Source: Phytophthora quininea | Taxonomy: Eukaryota > Oomycota > Peronosporomycetes > Peronosporales > Peronosporaceae | Reading direction: 5' to 3' | Length of the DNA: 64,000 bases | NCBI GenBank assembly: GCA_011947345.1 | Contig: JAAVTG010000551.1 | Span: 1 to 64,000 of the forward strand | Part shown: positions 31,941 through 41,943 of the stretch, piece by piece | How the letters are laid out: every line of letters begins with the position of its first letter | How positions within the stretch are numbered: position 1 is the first letter of the stretch | Translations under genes and position numbers: made by a program | The notes under the pieces: generated by a model | What the model saw: the letters and a program-made list of their open reading frames with translations, nothing else | Database searches by the model: none | Told to the model about the DNA's origin: nothing

Positions 31941-32186
31941 TCAAGCATAAAGGAGTACTTTAGGATTTGCAATTGTGGATTGAAGCAACGCTCGACAAAT
32001 TTCCCCGGATAATTCTTGCGTGGATCCGGCCACTCCAGTCACGCCGGTCGTTTCCACGGTAGTAGACGCTTCTTCCCGCCGCGGCGCGGGATCGTTCGCA
32101 GGTGGCAGCGAGGACTCATATTCCCCCAACGCACTGGCTTGGGCGACACATAGCACGGCGATCGCCAATAGTTGGATGAGCTTCAT
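31941..32186 (-). CDS. Small secreted protein
   Basis: 81-residue frame with a clear N-terminal signal peptide, MKLIQLLAIAVLCVAQASA, with likely cleavage after A-S-A. The mature part is short (about 62 residues), rich in Glu, Thr, Ser and Pro, with a low-complexity 'TTVETTGVTGVAGST' segment. There is an 'RREEAS' run but no RxLR motif and only one Cys, so it is neither a clear RxLR effector nor a Cys-rich toxin type. The gene could continue through an intron I cannot see. Function unknown. Confidence 0.5.
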   Translation of the reverse strand: MKLIQLLAIAVLCVAQASALGEYESSLPPANDPAPRREEASTTVETTGVTGVAGSTQELSGEICRALLQSTIANPKVLLYA

Positions 32187-32612
32187 CTCGATCTGGTTGG
32201 TCTTGGAGTTGTTGTTTCCCTATCGGCAGTGTCGAACGAAATCGAAAAGTGAAGGCACGTGGAGTCAAAATTGCGCCCGCTCGAAGATTGCGAATATAAT
32301 GGAGACATCGCATCTTGGGAATGCATTCTCGATCAACTAGCGTGCCGTCGTGAGATTAACATGGATTCCGTGCAAATGTTTCTTCCAGTAGTTAGTATTG
32401 GAAGAGTTGATGTTCGTGGTGGCGAGGCTCATTTTGGTCTTGATTGCCGACAGATCTTCCCATCTCATGCAAGACGTGAACTGCAGACAGCAATTCAAGT
32501 TCGATACGGTGGCGTCGATCGTTCCGCGCAATACCATCGCTAGCTTTATTGCGTGGACAAATACCATTGGAATTGTCCCATCACCGTTCATTGCGGCAAC
32601 CCAGTCCATTGC
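32187..32612. other. Intergenic
   Basis: About 425 bases between the secreted-protein gene and the 3' end of the GNAT-PhzF gene. Two overlapping open frames on opposite strands (32337-32609, 32398-32745) look non-coding. Confidence 0.35.
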
Positions 32613-34143
32613 TTACGGCGAGGATGTCAAGTTCGCGCGAAGAACCACCAAACCTTCGCCCTTGAGCAGGACGCGATCCGGTCCAGCAGCCTTCATGTCC
32701 AGTGTGATGTATCCACCACGAACCGGAGTAAACTGCTGCGCTTGAATCGTCGATTTCTTCAGCAAGGAGCTCCAATAAGGACCGAGACCGCAATGAGCAC
32801 TGCCCGTGACGGGGTCTTCGTTGATGCCAACTTGCGGAGCGAAGAAGCGGCTCTGGATATCGACGCCTGACGAGCTCGATTTGGGCATTTCAGCGGTCAC
32901 TGCGAACCCTCGCACGTCGGTCTTGCCCAGCAGCACAAAGTCCGGCTTTAAAGCTGCGAAAGCTTCCGGAGTCACACGCACCAACAAATCGGTGGTGGCC
33001 TGCTTCATATCGACGATGGCGGTCGACGAGATGCCCAGAGCGGAAGCAACTTCGTCCGCTACGACATTGGGACCCACGGGCTCCGTTGGTTGCACGGGAA
33101 GTCCATCAATACCAGCAGCTTGTCTGACTGCACCTCGAAGCGGCAAACCAAGACGCCACTCAACGTGTGGAAGTGAAGTGTTTGGTCTGTCGTCGCTTTC
33201 CCAGCGTCATGTAGAGCAAAAGCAGAAGATAATGTAGCATGCCCGCACAACTTAACCTCGGTAGCTGTAAAAGGAAAGAAGAAAGAACGTTTGTCAGCAA
33301 TAATTATTTTCCTAGCAGGAAGAGGAAGCTTTTTACCTGGAGTAAACCAGCGCAAGTCGTACTCAACAGTGTCTTCAGGCTTCAATGCATCCCTGGTACG
33401 TGGAGCAAGGAACGCCGTCTCGCTGAGGTTGTTTTCCATGGCAACACGCTGCATCCATTCCGAAGCTCCTGGCTTGTGGAACGCCGCAGTAGACAACAGC
33501 ACCACTGCCGCTGGGTTGCCTTGGAAAGCTTCACTCGTAAACGCATCCACCTACAACACTTAGATCAGTAACATACTATGAAACAAGAACTCTAAGACTC
33601 CCTGACCTGGATCATCGTCGGACGTCGAGCAGCCTCGCAGTCCATGTCCAATTCAAACCACGGGTCTTTGCCGTGATCCACCGGCGACAACCTCGTCACA
33701 GCAAACCCGCAGCTCACATAGAAACCCACCAAATGGGCCTTGGAGATCAGCATGATGCGCTTCACTTGGAGCTGCGAGTCGAGAACCTCCTGGACGTATC
33801 TTTTGAGCATTTGGGCGGCCAGCCCCTGACGACGGAAGTTTTTGTCGATCACCACCGAGTGGATGCACAGAAGCGAACCGTTGGGTTCGTGCTCGCTCAT
33901 AGACTCGTCAGTGAGCTCTCCATGAGTCGTCAACGTGCCATTGACGAAACCTACAAGAACTTCACCACTTTGATCCTTGGAAGGCAAATAGGCGGCCCAG
34001 AAGAAGGCGCCGGCATTTTTCTGTCGGAACCGAACGCCCGACTCGGTCGCAGCTTCGTCTGCAGGGTACGAAGCAGCTTCCATGGCGGCTACATGTTGGA
34101 TGTCCTGTTCGGACTCGAGGCGAGTGAGGCGAAGGTGCGGCAT
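32613..34143 (-). CDS. GNAT acetyltransferase - PhzF isomerase fusion (one frame break)
   Basis: Minus-strand exons 34143-33607, 33550-33337 and 33264-32613, with GT-AG introns 33606-33551 (56 bp) and 33336-33265 (72 bp). The first exon encodes a GNAT domain (~1-175): 'LCIHSVVIDKNFRRQGLAAQML' holds the acetyl-CoA motif R-R-Q-G-L-A, resembling serotonin/arylalkylamine N-acetyltransferases. It ends ...PTMIQ and splices in phase 0 to VDAFTSEAFQGNPAAV, the start of a PhzF domain. PhzF features: NNLSETAF (catalytic Glu), CGHATL and EDPVTGSAHC. One base is missing in the CCC run near 33096-33098 ('MDFP' to 'VQPTEPVGP'). PhzF-like proteins isomerise or act on small metabolites; the fused acetyltransferase suggests a two-step reaction on one substrate. 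A separate PhzF start at the Met of MIQ is possible. Confidence 0.75.
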
Positions 34144-34480
34144 GATCTCTTGGGCTCCGATTTGGAAATGACTTTCAGAATTTATGTGTTGTATTGCGAC
34201 ATTTGTATGATGCGGTGCATACTGTACAACACTTTGACAAACATTTGGAGCGCATCTAATCAAACTTCCAGTCTAATCGTTCCTTGTGGTTGGTCAGTGC
34301 AGGCGACTGCACGTTATTGTGGCTGTGACGTTGGCACCAACGCCCACAAGAAGTTTCGAGCTCAGAGCTAAAGCTGAACAAACTAGACCATTGTATTTTA
34401 TTTAATTGCCTGAAAAGCAAGCATGCAATTTGTTGAAAGAAATAAACTCGACAGGACGTGAACAATTTGTGCCACTGACC
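34144..34480. other. Intergenic
   Basis: About 340 bases between the GNAT-PhzF start and the end of START-FYVE copy 5. AT-rich; nothing recognised. Confidence 0.35.
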
Positions 34481-35631
34481 TTAAGCTTCTGTACTGTCGT
34501 CGGAGAATCGATCCGACGAGCCGTACACGCTTGACGTCACCTGCGTTTTGTACACGAACTGCACCCGAGCGGCTTCCTCTGTGTCCATGCGAGTCGCTTC
34601 CAACAAGCAGCGAGCGCAGAACGTCACTTTACGCTGCACCAGCTCCAGATCCGCGGCGATGAAGCTCAACTTTTAGTGATCTTGCACGACGGACAGACAG
34701 CCCCAAAGCACAACTTGCATGTGCTACTAGACCGGCCAAACTCGCCGAATTTACGGCCTTTGACCGACTTTGAGCACGTCACGCACACTGGTTGGAACGC
34801 TGGAGTTCCATGCTCTCGAGCCTCCAAGTGCTTTTGTTCCAGTAGCCACGCCAGCTTCTTCATCTGTCCGACGTACGAGTACTTGAGTCCAGCCATCGTC
34901 GCCTGTGCCATCCCCATGACTCCCAACACTCGAATCATATCACCACCAGGGTCCATGAGGCCGGTGCCACGACAGTCCGTTTTGTCGGGTCCTTCCTGAT
35001 GGAACATACCGCAGAACGACATGTTGCCTCGCACCCGGTTCGGTAGTTCATGAGTCTGTGGGAAGCTCACCGAGTGCAGTAAGTGATACCCGACACGTTC
35101 GCCATTCTCCAGCCGTAAAATCCCCGTACTCTCCAGATAAACGTAGTCTCGGTTGCGGACGATACCGATGGACGCCATGGGGATATCGATCTCCATCCAC
35201 TTGACCACCACCGACCGGAACGGCTCCTCCACGGTCGGTTCGACGATAGTGGCGATGACGGCGGCAGCGTTAAAGTCTTTCAAATACGACGACTTGATCC
35301 GCATCGATTCCAAAGTGGGGCTCACACAACCGAACATGTTGTCGTTGAGTGATCCTGGCAGTGGCCCTACCATCAGCAGAGCTGGCATCTTGGAGTTCGG
35401 GTTGGCGTTCTTCCGTGACAAATACTGCGTCGTATTGCCATCACTTGCGAACTTCTTCCATTGCTCCAAATCCACGAACCGTTGGTTGTTGAGATGGTCC
35501 TGGTACTCTTTGAATTTGGCCAGCACGAGTTTGTTGCCGACGTCGATGAGTTCCGTGCGGTCTTCGTCGGTGAGCACCAAGTCCGGGAACGGGTTGACCG
35601 TGAACCTGGCGCCACCCGGTTTCTGCGTCAT
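34481..35631 (-). CDS. START-like plus FYVE-type zinc finger protein, copy 5 (one frame break)
   Basis: Starts MTQKPGGARFTVNPFPDLVL. It is the most divergent family member, for example 'NKLVLAKFKEYQDHLNNQRF' and a Leu-to-Ser change in 'TPALLMVGPLPGSLNDNMFG'. The START-like part and most of the finger (CVTC, CKLC, CPSC) lie in 35631-34666. A missing A in the AAAA run (34672-34675) shifts the last Cys pair (CARC) into 34669-34481. The break is at the same codon as in copies 3 and 4, where the family has K-K-L-S-F-I-A. Domains and probable role as for copy 1. Confidence 0.75.
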
Positions 35632-36265
35632 GTCTAGTCACTTGAGTGTCCAATGGGAGTATGATCAAAGGCGCGGAAGGAGACCAGGTCGTTGTCTCGG
35701 TCACGCAGCACATGCGCAGGATCAAGCACAACCGGACGAAGAGCATCGATACCCACAACCGTATCCGGTAGCCTGACATTATACATGGAGGACACTTTGA
35801 AGCCGCACAGTAGTGTACACTGTTCGGATACCGCCGCCAAGTGCTCGCTCGGGTCTTCTCTCACCGCAGTCGGCCAGACGCCACGCGCAATGTTGTCGTT
35901 GAGTCACTGCACCTATTATCCGTGGTAGGTCATGCCGCCATCGCTTGGCGTTGCGCAGATCGTATGAGCCGACGCGCTGATCACAGCGCTCGCCATATTC
36001 GGCACTATGTATACTGAAGGTGTATACAAGAATTCGTTTCAGGTGAGTGACGTTTAATGATTCATTTTAGTGACATAAGGGAAACATGTTTATTGTGACA
36101 GCAAAGAAAACGCGTCAAGCAAGTAAAGTCGCATCCATGCGGCTCGATTCAAATACCTCATCAGCCCGCAGCAACGACAGAAGTTGATCTGGCGCCGGCA
36201 GCAAGGTTTTCGGTCTTAGATATTCCAGTCTGCTCTTTTCACGGAAGTTCATCGTTCCTGAAGAA
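35632..36265. other. Intergenic with unassigned minus-strand frames
   Basis: About 630 bases. A minus-strand frame at 35864-35634 ('SSMYNVRLPDTVVGIDALRP') and another at 36369-36115 ('SRLEYLRPKTLLPAPDQLLS') look coding-like but match nothing I recognise and have no exon links I can justify. Confidence 0.3.
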
Positions 36266-36898
36266 TTGTCACGATACCGAACCTGCATGCAACATGAAAG
36301 TGGCCCTCGGCTAACGTCACTAAGCGTCACGGGTGGTTCTTTGTCAACGTTGCAGGCACACGATGGCAAGGAGGTTTACGTGACACTCTCGGTGAGCCGA
36401 GCTTCACAAAACAAATCTCAACTTGAAACGCATGCACGAATCGCTAACAAGACCATGGATCAACTGCCACCAAACGGCTCAACCGGCCTTAGTGTTGCGG
36501 CCACAGCACGGAAATATCCTCAGAAAGGCACAAGAAAACAAGTTCGTGAGATGCAGACGAAAGTGAAAGAGATGCAAGCACAAGTGCATTGTGCGACGGT
36601 CGAATTCCAGCAGTTGTCATCACTCGTCCGCCAACTTGCCCAACAGCGTGATCAGGAGCTACTCAGGAGACAGGAAGCAGAGAGACAGCTCCAACAGCTA
36701 AAAGAGAATATCTTCCAGCAACGCGAGATGGACATGGACGTCAGCTCGCAACGGAAATATTTGCAGGCGCAGATTAAACAAGAGCGTGAGCAGTGGCTGC
36801 AGGCATCAGAGACCTTACCCGCTGACTGTGATCAAGAAAATGGTCTACACGTTCATGTCGATCAGTCTTGCTGTTTGCACAGCACCCACCACAAGTGA
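36266..36898 (+). CDS. Unrecognised coiled-coil protein
   Basis: 210-residue intact frame. Residues ~85-185 form a long coiled coil rich in Gln, Glu, Lys and Arg ('VREMQTKVKEMQAQVH', 'QQRDQELLRRQEAERQLQQL'). The N-terminus is Ser/Thr-rich and the C-terminus has His and Cys ('HVHVDQSCCLHSTHH'). No signal peptide, no basic-leucine-zipper signature. Could be part of a longer spliced gene. Function unknown. Confidence 0.45.
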   Translation: MSRYRTCMQHESGPRLTSLSVTGGSLSTLQAHDGKEVYVTLSVSRASQNKSQLETHARIANKTMDQLPPNGSTGLSVAATARKYPQKGTRKQVREMQTKVKEMQAQVHCATVEFQQLSSLVRQLAQQRDQELLRRQEAERQLQQLKENIFQQREMDMDVSSQRKYLQAQIKQEREQWLQASETLPADCDQENGLHVHVDQSCCLHSTHHK

Positions 36899-37687
36899 GG
36901 ACACGTCTCCGGAAACTATTGGCAGGATGTGAATTTTCCTCGAGAAGAATTGGACGGCTGCTAGAGAAGAAATGTGGCGAATATTACTGGATTGATACCT
37001 TCTCCAAGCAGGGGTCCGCACTTTTGATTGTGATTGCGAGATTGCCAATATTGTCAATCACAATATGAGATTGTGCCGAGATCGACAATCACAATCTCGG
37101 ATTTTCCCCAAAGCCCGAAAAGGTTTTACTGCAGCTGGAGCCAATCAACCACGCTTACATTGCATTCCACCAACAATTTGCTTGAAACCGAGCCCACGAG
37201 GAAACCTCAACGCGTTTTCGCGCCATTTCGGTCTGCAAAGCTTGTACTGAGAGATAGCTAGAGGTTGTTTCCTGACCGTTAACCAATTTTCCGACGTAGC
37301 AGATGCAGAGCTACTTTTGCGGAGATGTTGTCTACGGGCAAGCAAAGCCGCCATGGAAATCACAACAAGAGGCATTTTCACTTCAACTTGCAACAAATAC
37401 TCGACTACAACATGCTCTTGCATCGGCAACCATCAAAGTGTCCATATTGTTGTCCTCTGGCAAATGAAATCTCGAGTGCTCGCAACTTATTCATACACAT
37501 TGCACTTGTTCGGAACAGCCTCCAAGAGTCCACAGGCTGAAGCCGTGCTCCTCGTAGTAGATACCAAACTGGAAGCTTCTAGCGGCTCCAATGGTGTTGA
37601 AGCCTTACTGCAGGGCTCTAGACGACCAGGTCATCGAAGTTGCACGAAAAATAATACTTGCACACAACAAATGCCCAGGGCAATTAA
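36899..37687. other. Intergenic with short inverted repeats
   Basis: About 790 bases with overlapping short frames on both strands, none convincing. Contains the inverted-repeat cluster at 37027-37105 listed separately. Confidence 0.3.
37027..37105. repeat. Cluster of ATTGTGATTG / CAATCACAAT inverted repeats
   Basis: ATTGTGATTG at 37027-37036 is followed by its exact reverse complement CAATCACAAT at 37055-37064. A second related inverted set follows (GAGATTGTG near 37068, ACAATCACAATCTC near 37087-37100). The segment can fold into hairpins; it may be a remnant of a small inverted-repeat element. Confidence 0.6.
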
Positions 37688-38839
37688 TTACTGCCCCTCG
37701 TCCTTCTGTTCGCTCGGACCTTCGCTTTCATGCAATTCAGTCTGCTCTTCTTGCTGCACTTGCCCTTCATCTGTCATAGGATTGTCCCCTGGGAGGTCAT
37801 CACTGGGCTCGGCTGTTCGTGCGAGCTTCTGCTGAGGTTCTGGTGCTGTTTGCGCACGACGCAACTCCTTTGTCTTGTTCGCCAGAGCTTGCACACGTCG
37901 CAGGAAGCTCAAGTCTTCACGCAGCACCGTCGTGTCCACATGCTACAAGAGAAAATCAAGTTAACCAACAGCTACAACAATACAATAGTCTTTAAAACCA
38001 GTCCGGACCTCCTCCTCGAGCGCTTTCAACAGCGCCTTAAACTCTGCCACATCAGCTTCTGCGTCCACCGTCTCCGCCTGTACAGCTTCGGTTATCGTTT
38101 CCTCTCCTGTTCCTCGCTCTTGTACTGGTGGCAAGTTCTCTAAAAGCCCCTCGATCTGCTCGTAGAGCTGCTGATGCTCGAGCGCTACAAACTCGTTATA
38201 AGAACGCTTCTTCAATTGCGTCTCCAGCGCCTGCTGCACCTTCTCCACGTCTTTGATGTGCACGAAGCCGTGTCCCCACGGATAGACGACCGTGCAGAAG
38301 CCGTCGTCGGCTCTGTAGCCTCTCATGTAGCCTGCCCCCGCTGGAGTGGCTACCAAATCGTCCAGCCGCATGCCATTGACCACGTGCTCTTTCCTCAGCA
38401 CGAAGCCGTCGATGGGATCGGCGATCCATTTGCGAAGGAACTCGGCCACCTTCTCCTTGAGCCGCAGCGCCAGCAGAGGCCGCTGGTCGTCGTCCAGCTT
38501 GAGCTCTCTCAACTTGGTGGTGACTGGGTTTAAGAGCGCGGTGAGCTCTTTTCTGGTTTTAGCAGACAACGGCATTTTCAGCGCTTGGTCCACTGTCTTC
38601 AAGAGCTTGTCACTCTTGCGGGACGGCACGACCGCTGTCGCTTGCAACAAATGCAGCCATCTTGCATCACGTTGCTCGTACGCGTGCGATTTGGGGCGCA
38701 GCAGCGGCAGCAGCAAGGAGGAACCTCTCGGCACAGAGAACACCAACGTGTTGCGGTCACGGGCCTTGCGGAAGCGCGCCTCGTGCGTCGAGAAGCTCGG
38801 CAGGCGCTCCGGTACGGAGGCTTGTCTCGGCGCCAGCAT
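37688..38839 (-). CDS. Conserved-looking oomycete protein with 'GYxRGYRxxDGFCxVxYPWGxGFVH' module, two exons
   Basis: Exon 1 is 38839-38009 and exon 2 is 37942-37688, joined in phase 0 across a 66-bp GT-AG intron (38008-37943); the spliced protein is 361 residues. The N-terminus is basic; residues ~95-140 are helical. The central module reads 'TPAGAGYMRGYRADDGFCTV' followed by a Tyr-Pro-Trp-Gly 'YPWGHGFVHIKDV'. Similar short beta-rich modules occur in other stramenopile proteins I remember, but I cannot name the family. The C-terminal exon is a Gln/Glu-rich acidic helix region. The gene is head to head with the truncated VPS9 copy and shares a 110-bp upstream region with it. No membrane segment. 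Confidence 0.7.
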
Positions 38840-38840
38840 A

Positions 38841-38856
38841 ATTGCGAAGTGTAAAG
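38841..38856 (-). promoter_or_regulatory. Probable oomycete initiator (Inr/FPR-like)
   Basis: Immediately upstream of the start at 38839, the minus strand reads TTTACACTTCGCAATT, resembling the oomycete Inr plus flanking element (pyrimidine-rich CA-core followed by CAATTT-like). Position relative to the ATG implies a very short 5' UTR. Confidence 0.4.
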
Positions 38857-38857
38857 G

Positions 38858-38895
38858 GTTAACTTAATGAGTTAACCATCTCATGCTTAGTTAAC
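38858..38895. promoter_or_regulatory. Three palindromic GTTAAC sites in a divergent promoter
   Basis: GTTAAC occurs at 38858-38863, 38871-38876 and 38890-38895 in the 110-bp gap between divergent genes at 38839 (minus) and 38995 (plus). Each is a perfect 6-bp palindrome and would be readable from either direction. Candidate transcription-factor sites. Confidence 0.4.
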
Positions 38896-38925
38896 CCTCT
38901 ACAAACTGTTTTGGGGAAAACGCAA

Positions 38926-40455
38926 GAGTGATGATCCTTCAACTACCTTGTGATTGGCCAATCTAACCTAAATGTTACACTCCGCGTTTTGATAATGGGC
39001 GATGCTTTCCTGCAGGGCTTGGCGGCCGATCTGGAGCAGACGCAGCGCGCGCTGCCGCCCCGCTGTCTGTTCTGCGTGCCACAGCCGCGCGCTCTGCTAG
39101 CGGACGAGGACCTCACGCAGGAGACGCTGTACACGCACTTCCTGGTGGACGAGAACGACGAGAAGCCCGGCGAGTATTTAACCCTTAACGGTGAGCTAAC
39201 CACCTTCACCAAGAATTGGCAGTAGCAATTGCAAATATTGACGAAGTATTGCACAGGAAAACAAGTTGCAGTGGTTGGGTCCCACGTCCACACGCTCCGG
39301 GGCTTCCAAGACCGACGTCAAGTCCGCATCTTACTGTCGGAGAAGCGAGAGATCCACCACCAAGAAGTGACGGTGCTGCACATCAGTAGACCTTTAGAAG
39401 GAGGCATCCAAGTGCCTGAAGATCCCAGCGAGATCGACGTAGCCACCTTTAGGAAATACACAGCCATTCTACGGTCGTTCCCAGAGAACGAGCTGGTATT
39501 TTACCAGCTGGACGAGACGATCAGCCAAGTGCGGAAGATCTGCACGCAAGGCACGCTGTTTGCTCGCTACGAGCAGACGCTGCCTTCCATTCTGAGAGAA
39601 GAGTGGGAAGCTGCAGTGGAGGGATTTATTCGCGCTGGCAGCTTTGACGACGTGGAGGAGGACAACAGACTGCGCCGACGACATGGCGGCGGCGTTGGGC
39701 ATTTGCTGCAGATGCAGCAGGTGGTGGAGTGCTACTTGATGGAGAATTTGCACGAGCTGATTTTTCCGCATGTGGTGGCGACGTGTCAAGAGCAGGATAA
39801 GAAGTTACGGCAAGTGATGTACCGCATGAGGCACTACACCCCAGAGGATTTCGGACAACGGAAAGAATTTCAGGTGCGTTCGAGTTGCGCTGGGGTGGAG
39901 CAGGGATTGAAATACGCTGATGATATGTTTCCTTCTCTAATAGTGCTTCGCGTCGGAAGCACGTGATACTCTCTTGACTGTCATCGAGAAAAAGACGCCG
40001 CTGGACATGCTGCTAGTGTTCAAGTCGTGCATCGATCACGTTAGTGATGCTATCACGCAGAACGTAAAGCGTCGCCGGTTGGATTTCGGTATTATTTAGC
40101 ATACGTTGTGTTTCAGGCTGCTGTCTAATGTGTGCTCCCGGTTGTTGTTTTATTGCTAGAGGCTTATCAGCTGACTACAGACGACATTTTAGACCAGTTG
40201 CTGTTTGTGTTGGTGCAAGCATTTAACCAAGTTCGACAGCAGACCGTGTCTGCTGATGGTGAAGGGTTGAAGGTGCCTGCTTTCTCGTTTCCTATTGTGG
40301 CAGTGCTCAAGTACATATCGGACTACCACTTCATCAACTCCAACACCACTGCGTTGGGTTTTACGCTTGCTAATTTTCAGGTGGCGATTGAATATTTCCT
40401 ACTGCGTGGGGATCACGAGAGCGAGAGTGCCGAGCTACAAAGTGGATACCCAGTG
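38926..40455. repeat. Inverted repeat arm VPS9-L (partner about 52315-53839)
   Basis: About 1.5 kb matching the reverse complement of the right-hand VPS9-RCC1 gene from its promoter through three exons and two introns. The match ends around the codons after 'LLRGDHE', with degenerate similarity for a further ~40 bp. Arms are about 12 kb apart. Confidence 0.85.
38952..38963. promoter_or_regulatory. CCAAT-box palindrome GATTGGCCAATC
   Basis: A perfect 12-bp palindrome made of two opposed CCAAT boxes, 32 bp upstream of the ATG at 38995. The same palindrome precedes the right-hand VPS9 gene at 53802-53813. It is a likely NF-Y-type site in the duplicated promoter. Confidence 0.5.
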
Positions 40456-40485
40456 CGCGAAATGAGACAGCAGGTGGCACACTGA
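38995..40485 (+). pseudogene. Truncated VPS9-domain gene copy
   Basis: Inverted partial copy of the VPS9-RCC1 gene at 50832-53770. It starts MGDAFLQGLAADLEQ and carries the N-terminal region and most of the VPS9 domain, with introns at 39871-39940 and about 40090-40130. It has a nonsense codon TAG at 39223-39225 where the right copy has TGG (Trp), and a frame change near 40150-40160 ('LLFVLLEAY' in the right copy). It stops before the RCC1 repeats; nothing of that domain follows. The promoter, including the CCAAT palindrome, is preserved. No functional product is expected unless the TAG is an error. Confidence 0.8.
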
Positions 40486-40534
40486 CACTACTGAATTTTT
40501 TTAGCTCCAGATAGCTAATATTGACTGAAAAAGA

Positions 40535-40690
40535 TGCCGCGAAAATATCTATTGCGGTCCGAAGCCCCGGGCAAAACTCTCGGATGTGGGGCTGTCCGCG
40601 AAGAAAGTAGCTAGAACAATTGCTGAGAGACAGAAAGCCGTTCATGGGGAGGCTGCTGTGCACGTACTCGTAGAGGATCCATGGGCAAGG
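40535..40690 (+). pseudogene. Crinkler relic with HVLVxxP motif
   Basis: Directly after the truncated VPS9 copy, one plus-strand frame reads 'SDVGLSAKKVARTIAERQKA', identical over most of its length to a segment of the CRN at 14155, and then 'VHVLVEDP', a good match to the HVLVxxP motif that closes CRN N-terminal domains. Upstream of it 'RKYLLRSEAPGK' has no CRN match. No C-terminal domain follows within 600 bp. Confidence 0.6.
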
Positions 40691-41359
40691 CTATTCCGTA
40701 CTCTAGAGTGGAAGTAGCCACGACGCCTTTGTTCGTCCGGATGCAAATGGCCATGTAGAACGCACATGTGTTTCAACTGCGTGTTCTGGTGGTGACGACA
40801 CCGATCCTGCCAAAGGAGCTGGCTGCGGTTTTGGTGAGCTGTATCAGATCCCTGCATGCGCAAGGCCATCATCACAAAGAGTGAGGACTCGGAGGAGCGA
40901 AGCGCGGGGTGAATTCCACCCGCTGAAGCTCTTCTGTCCAATGCCTATACTAAGTCCTGTGAATAAGAACAGCTCCTTAGCTGTGCACAAGCGCATGGGC
41001 GATTCGTAACCTCAACAAAATCTACTCCTTGGATCCCCAAGAACGGACAACCAGCGATGGTCGCGTACAAACGCGACCGGCCATGGTCTGCAGCAGCCGT
41101 AGCTCAATCCAATAGGGATGAGGTGTGGCGGACTGATTGAGGACTAGTTGCTAGCTAAAACTGAACTGGCTTGAGTGGCAGGCTGCCGGCCGTTGCCACT
41201 CTTTACTTGGAAAGGTCTCCCGACTTCAAGACGCTGATCACAAAAACGGAGGCTAAGGAGCTCTACGGATATTCCACGGGTTAACCGCCGCTTTTACGTA
41301 TTGTATTCACGTGACGACCTGGACCAGCACATGCTACAGCTACACGGGTCGGTTATGAA
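40691..41359. other. Unassigned stretch
   Basis: About 670 bases with stops in all frames. A plus-strand piece near 41180-41270 ('LYLERSPDFKTLITKTEAKELYGYS') looks coding-like and may belong to the broken gene that follows. Confidence 0.3.
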
Positions 41360-41943
41360 TTGAGGTCGCGGGTCAAGAAACTGGCGGCATCGCGTCAGCA
41401 CAAACGCGAGTTGCTTCTCAGCACGATACCTAGCTCGTTCCTTCAGTACATGCGCGACATCGACTACAAACTGCCCTCCAACAACTCTGTTATCAAGGAG
41501 CGCGCTGACCGGTTTACGCTGCTGACGGAGACGATGGCGGCTCGAAATGTGGAGGTCCGAGTCGACTCCATTGACAGTCGCCGATACATCATCCAACATA
41601 TTGGCTCTGTAATGTCGACAGTTGATACTGCCGAGGAAATGCATTCCTACACAGACACACTGAGTACGTGAAGCGGTGCAACCAACGCATCGCCCGCTTC
41701 CATGAACGCAACCACAGTTGGTACTCGCAGGGTGAGTACGCGTTTGTTCTCAGCACCTCTCGTGAGAAGGTAAAACTGGAGATCATGCTGGAGTTTCTAG
41801 AGGACCCAAATGGACACACACTGCCCTGCAAGTGGGCGAATGCATTGCTTCGCTTTCAGCATGAGGAGGCACGGCAGCTCTATCCGATCCGACGCTACGT
41901 GCAGCCAACTTATACATATCCTGTAAATTCCGCCCACGACTAA
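41360..41943 (+). CDS. Unrecognised protein, broken frame
   Basis: Two overlapping frames, 41360-41671 and 41668-41943, join if one base is supplied near 41655-41665. The first reads 'LPSNNSVIKERADRFTLLTE' and 'DSIDSRRYIIQHIGSVMST'; the second 'NQRIARFHERNHSWYSQGEY' and 'MLEFLEDPNGHTLPCKWAN'. The composition is that of a real protein, soluble and basic. I do not recognise the family; it could be a transposon-derived gene. The N-terminus is not visible. Confidence 0.4.

Noticed and set aside
38858..38895. GTTAAC cluster as a CRISPR-like or telomere-like array
   Set aside because: Units are only 6 bp, irregularly spaced and in a promoter; no spacers or telomeric repeats.
41360..41943. Retrotransposon polymerase or integrase
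   Set aside because: No reverse-transcriptase YxDD, integrase DDE or zinc-knuckle motif could be seen; left as unrecognised.
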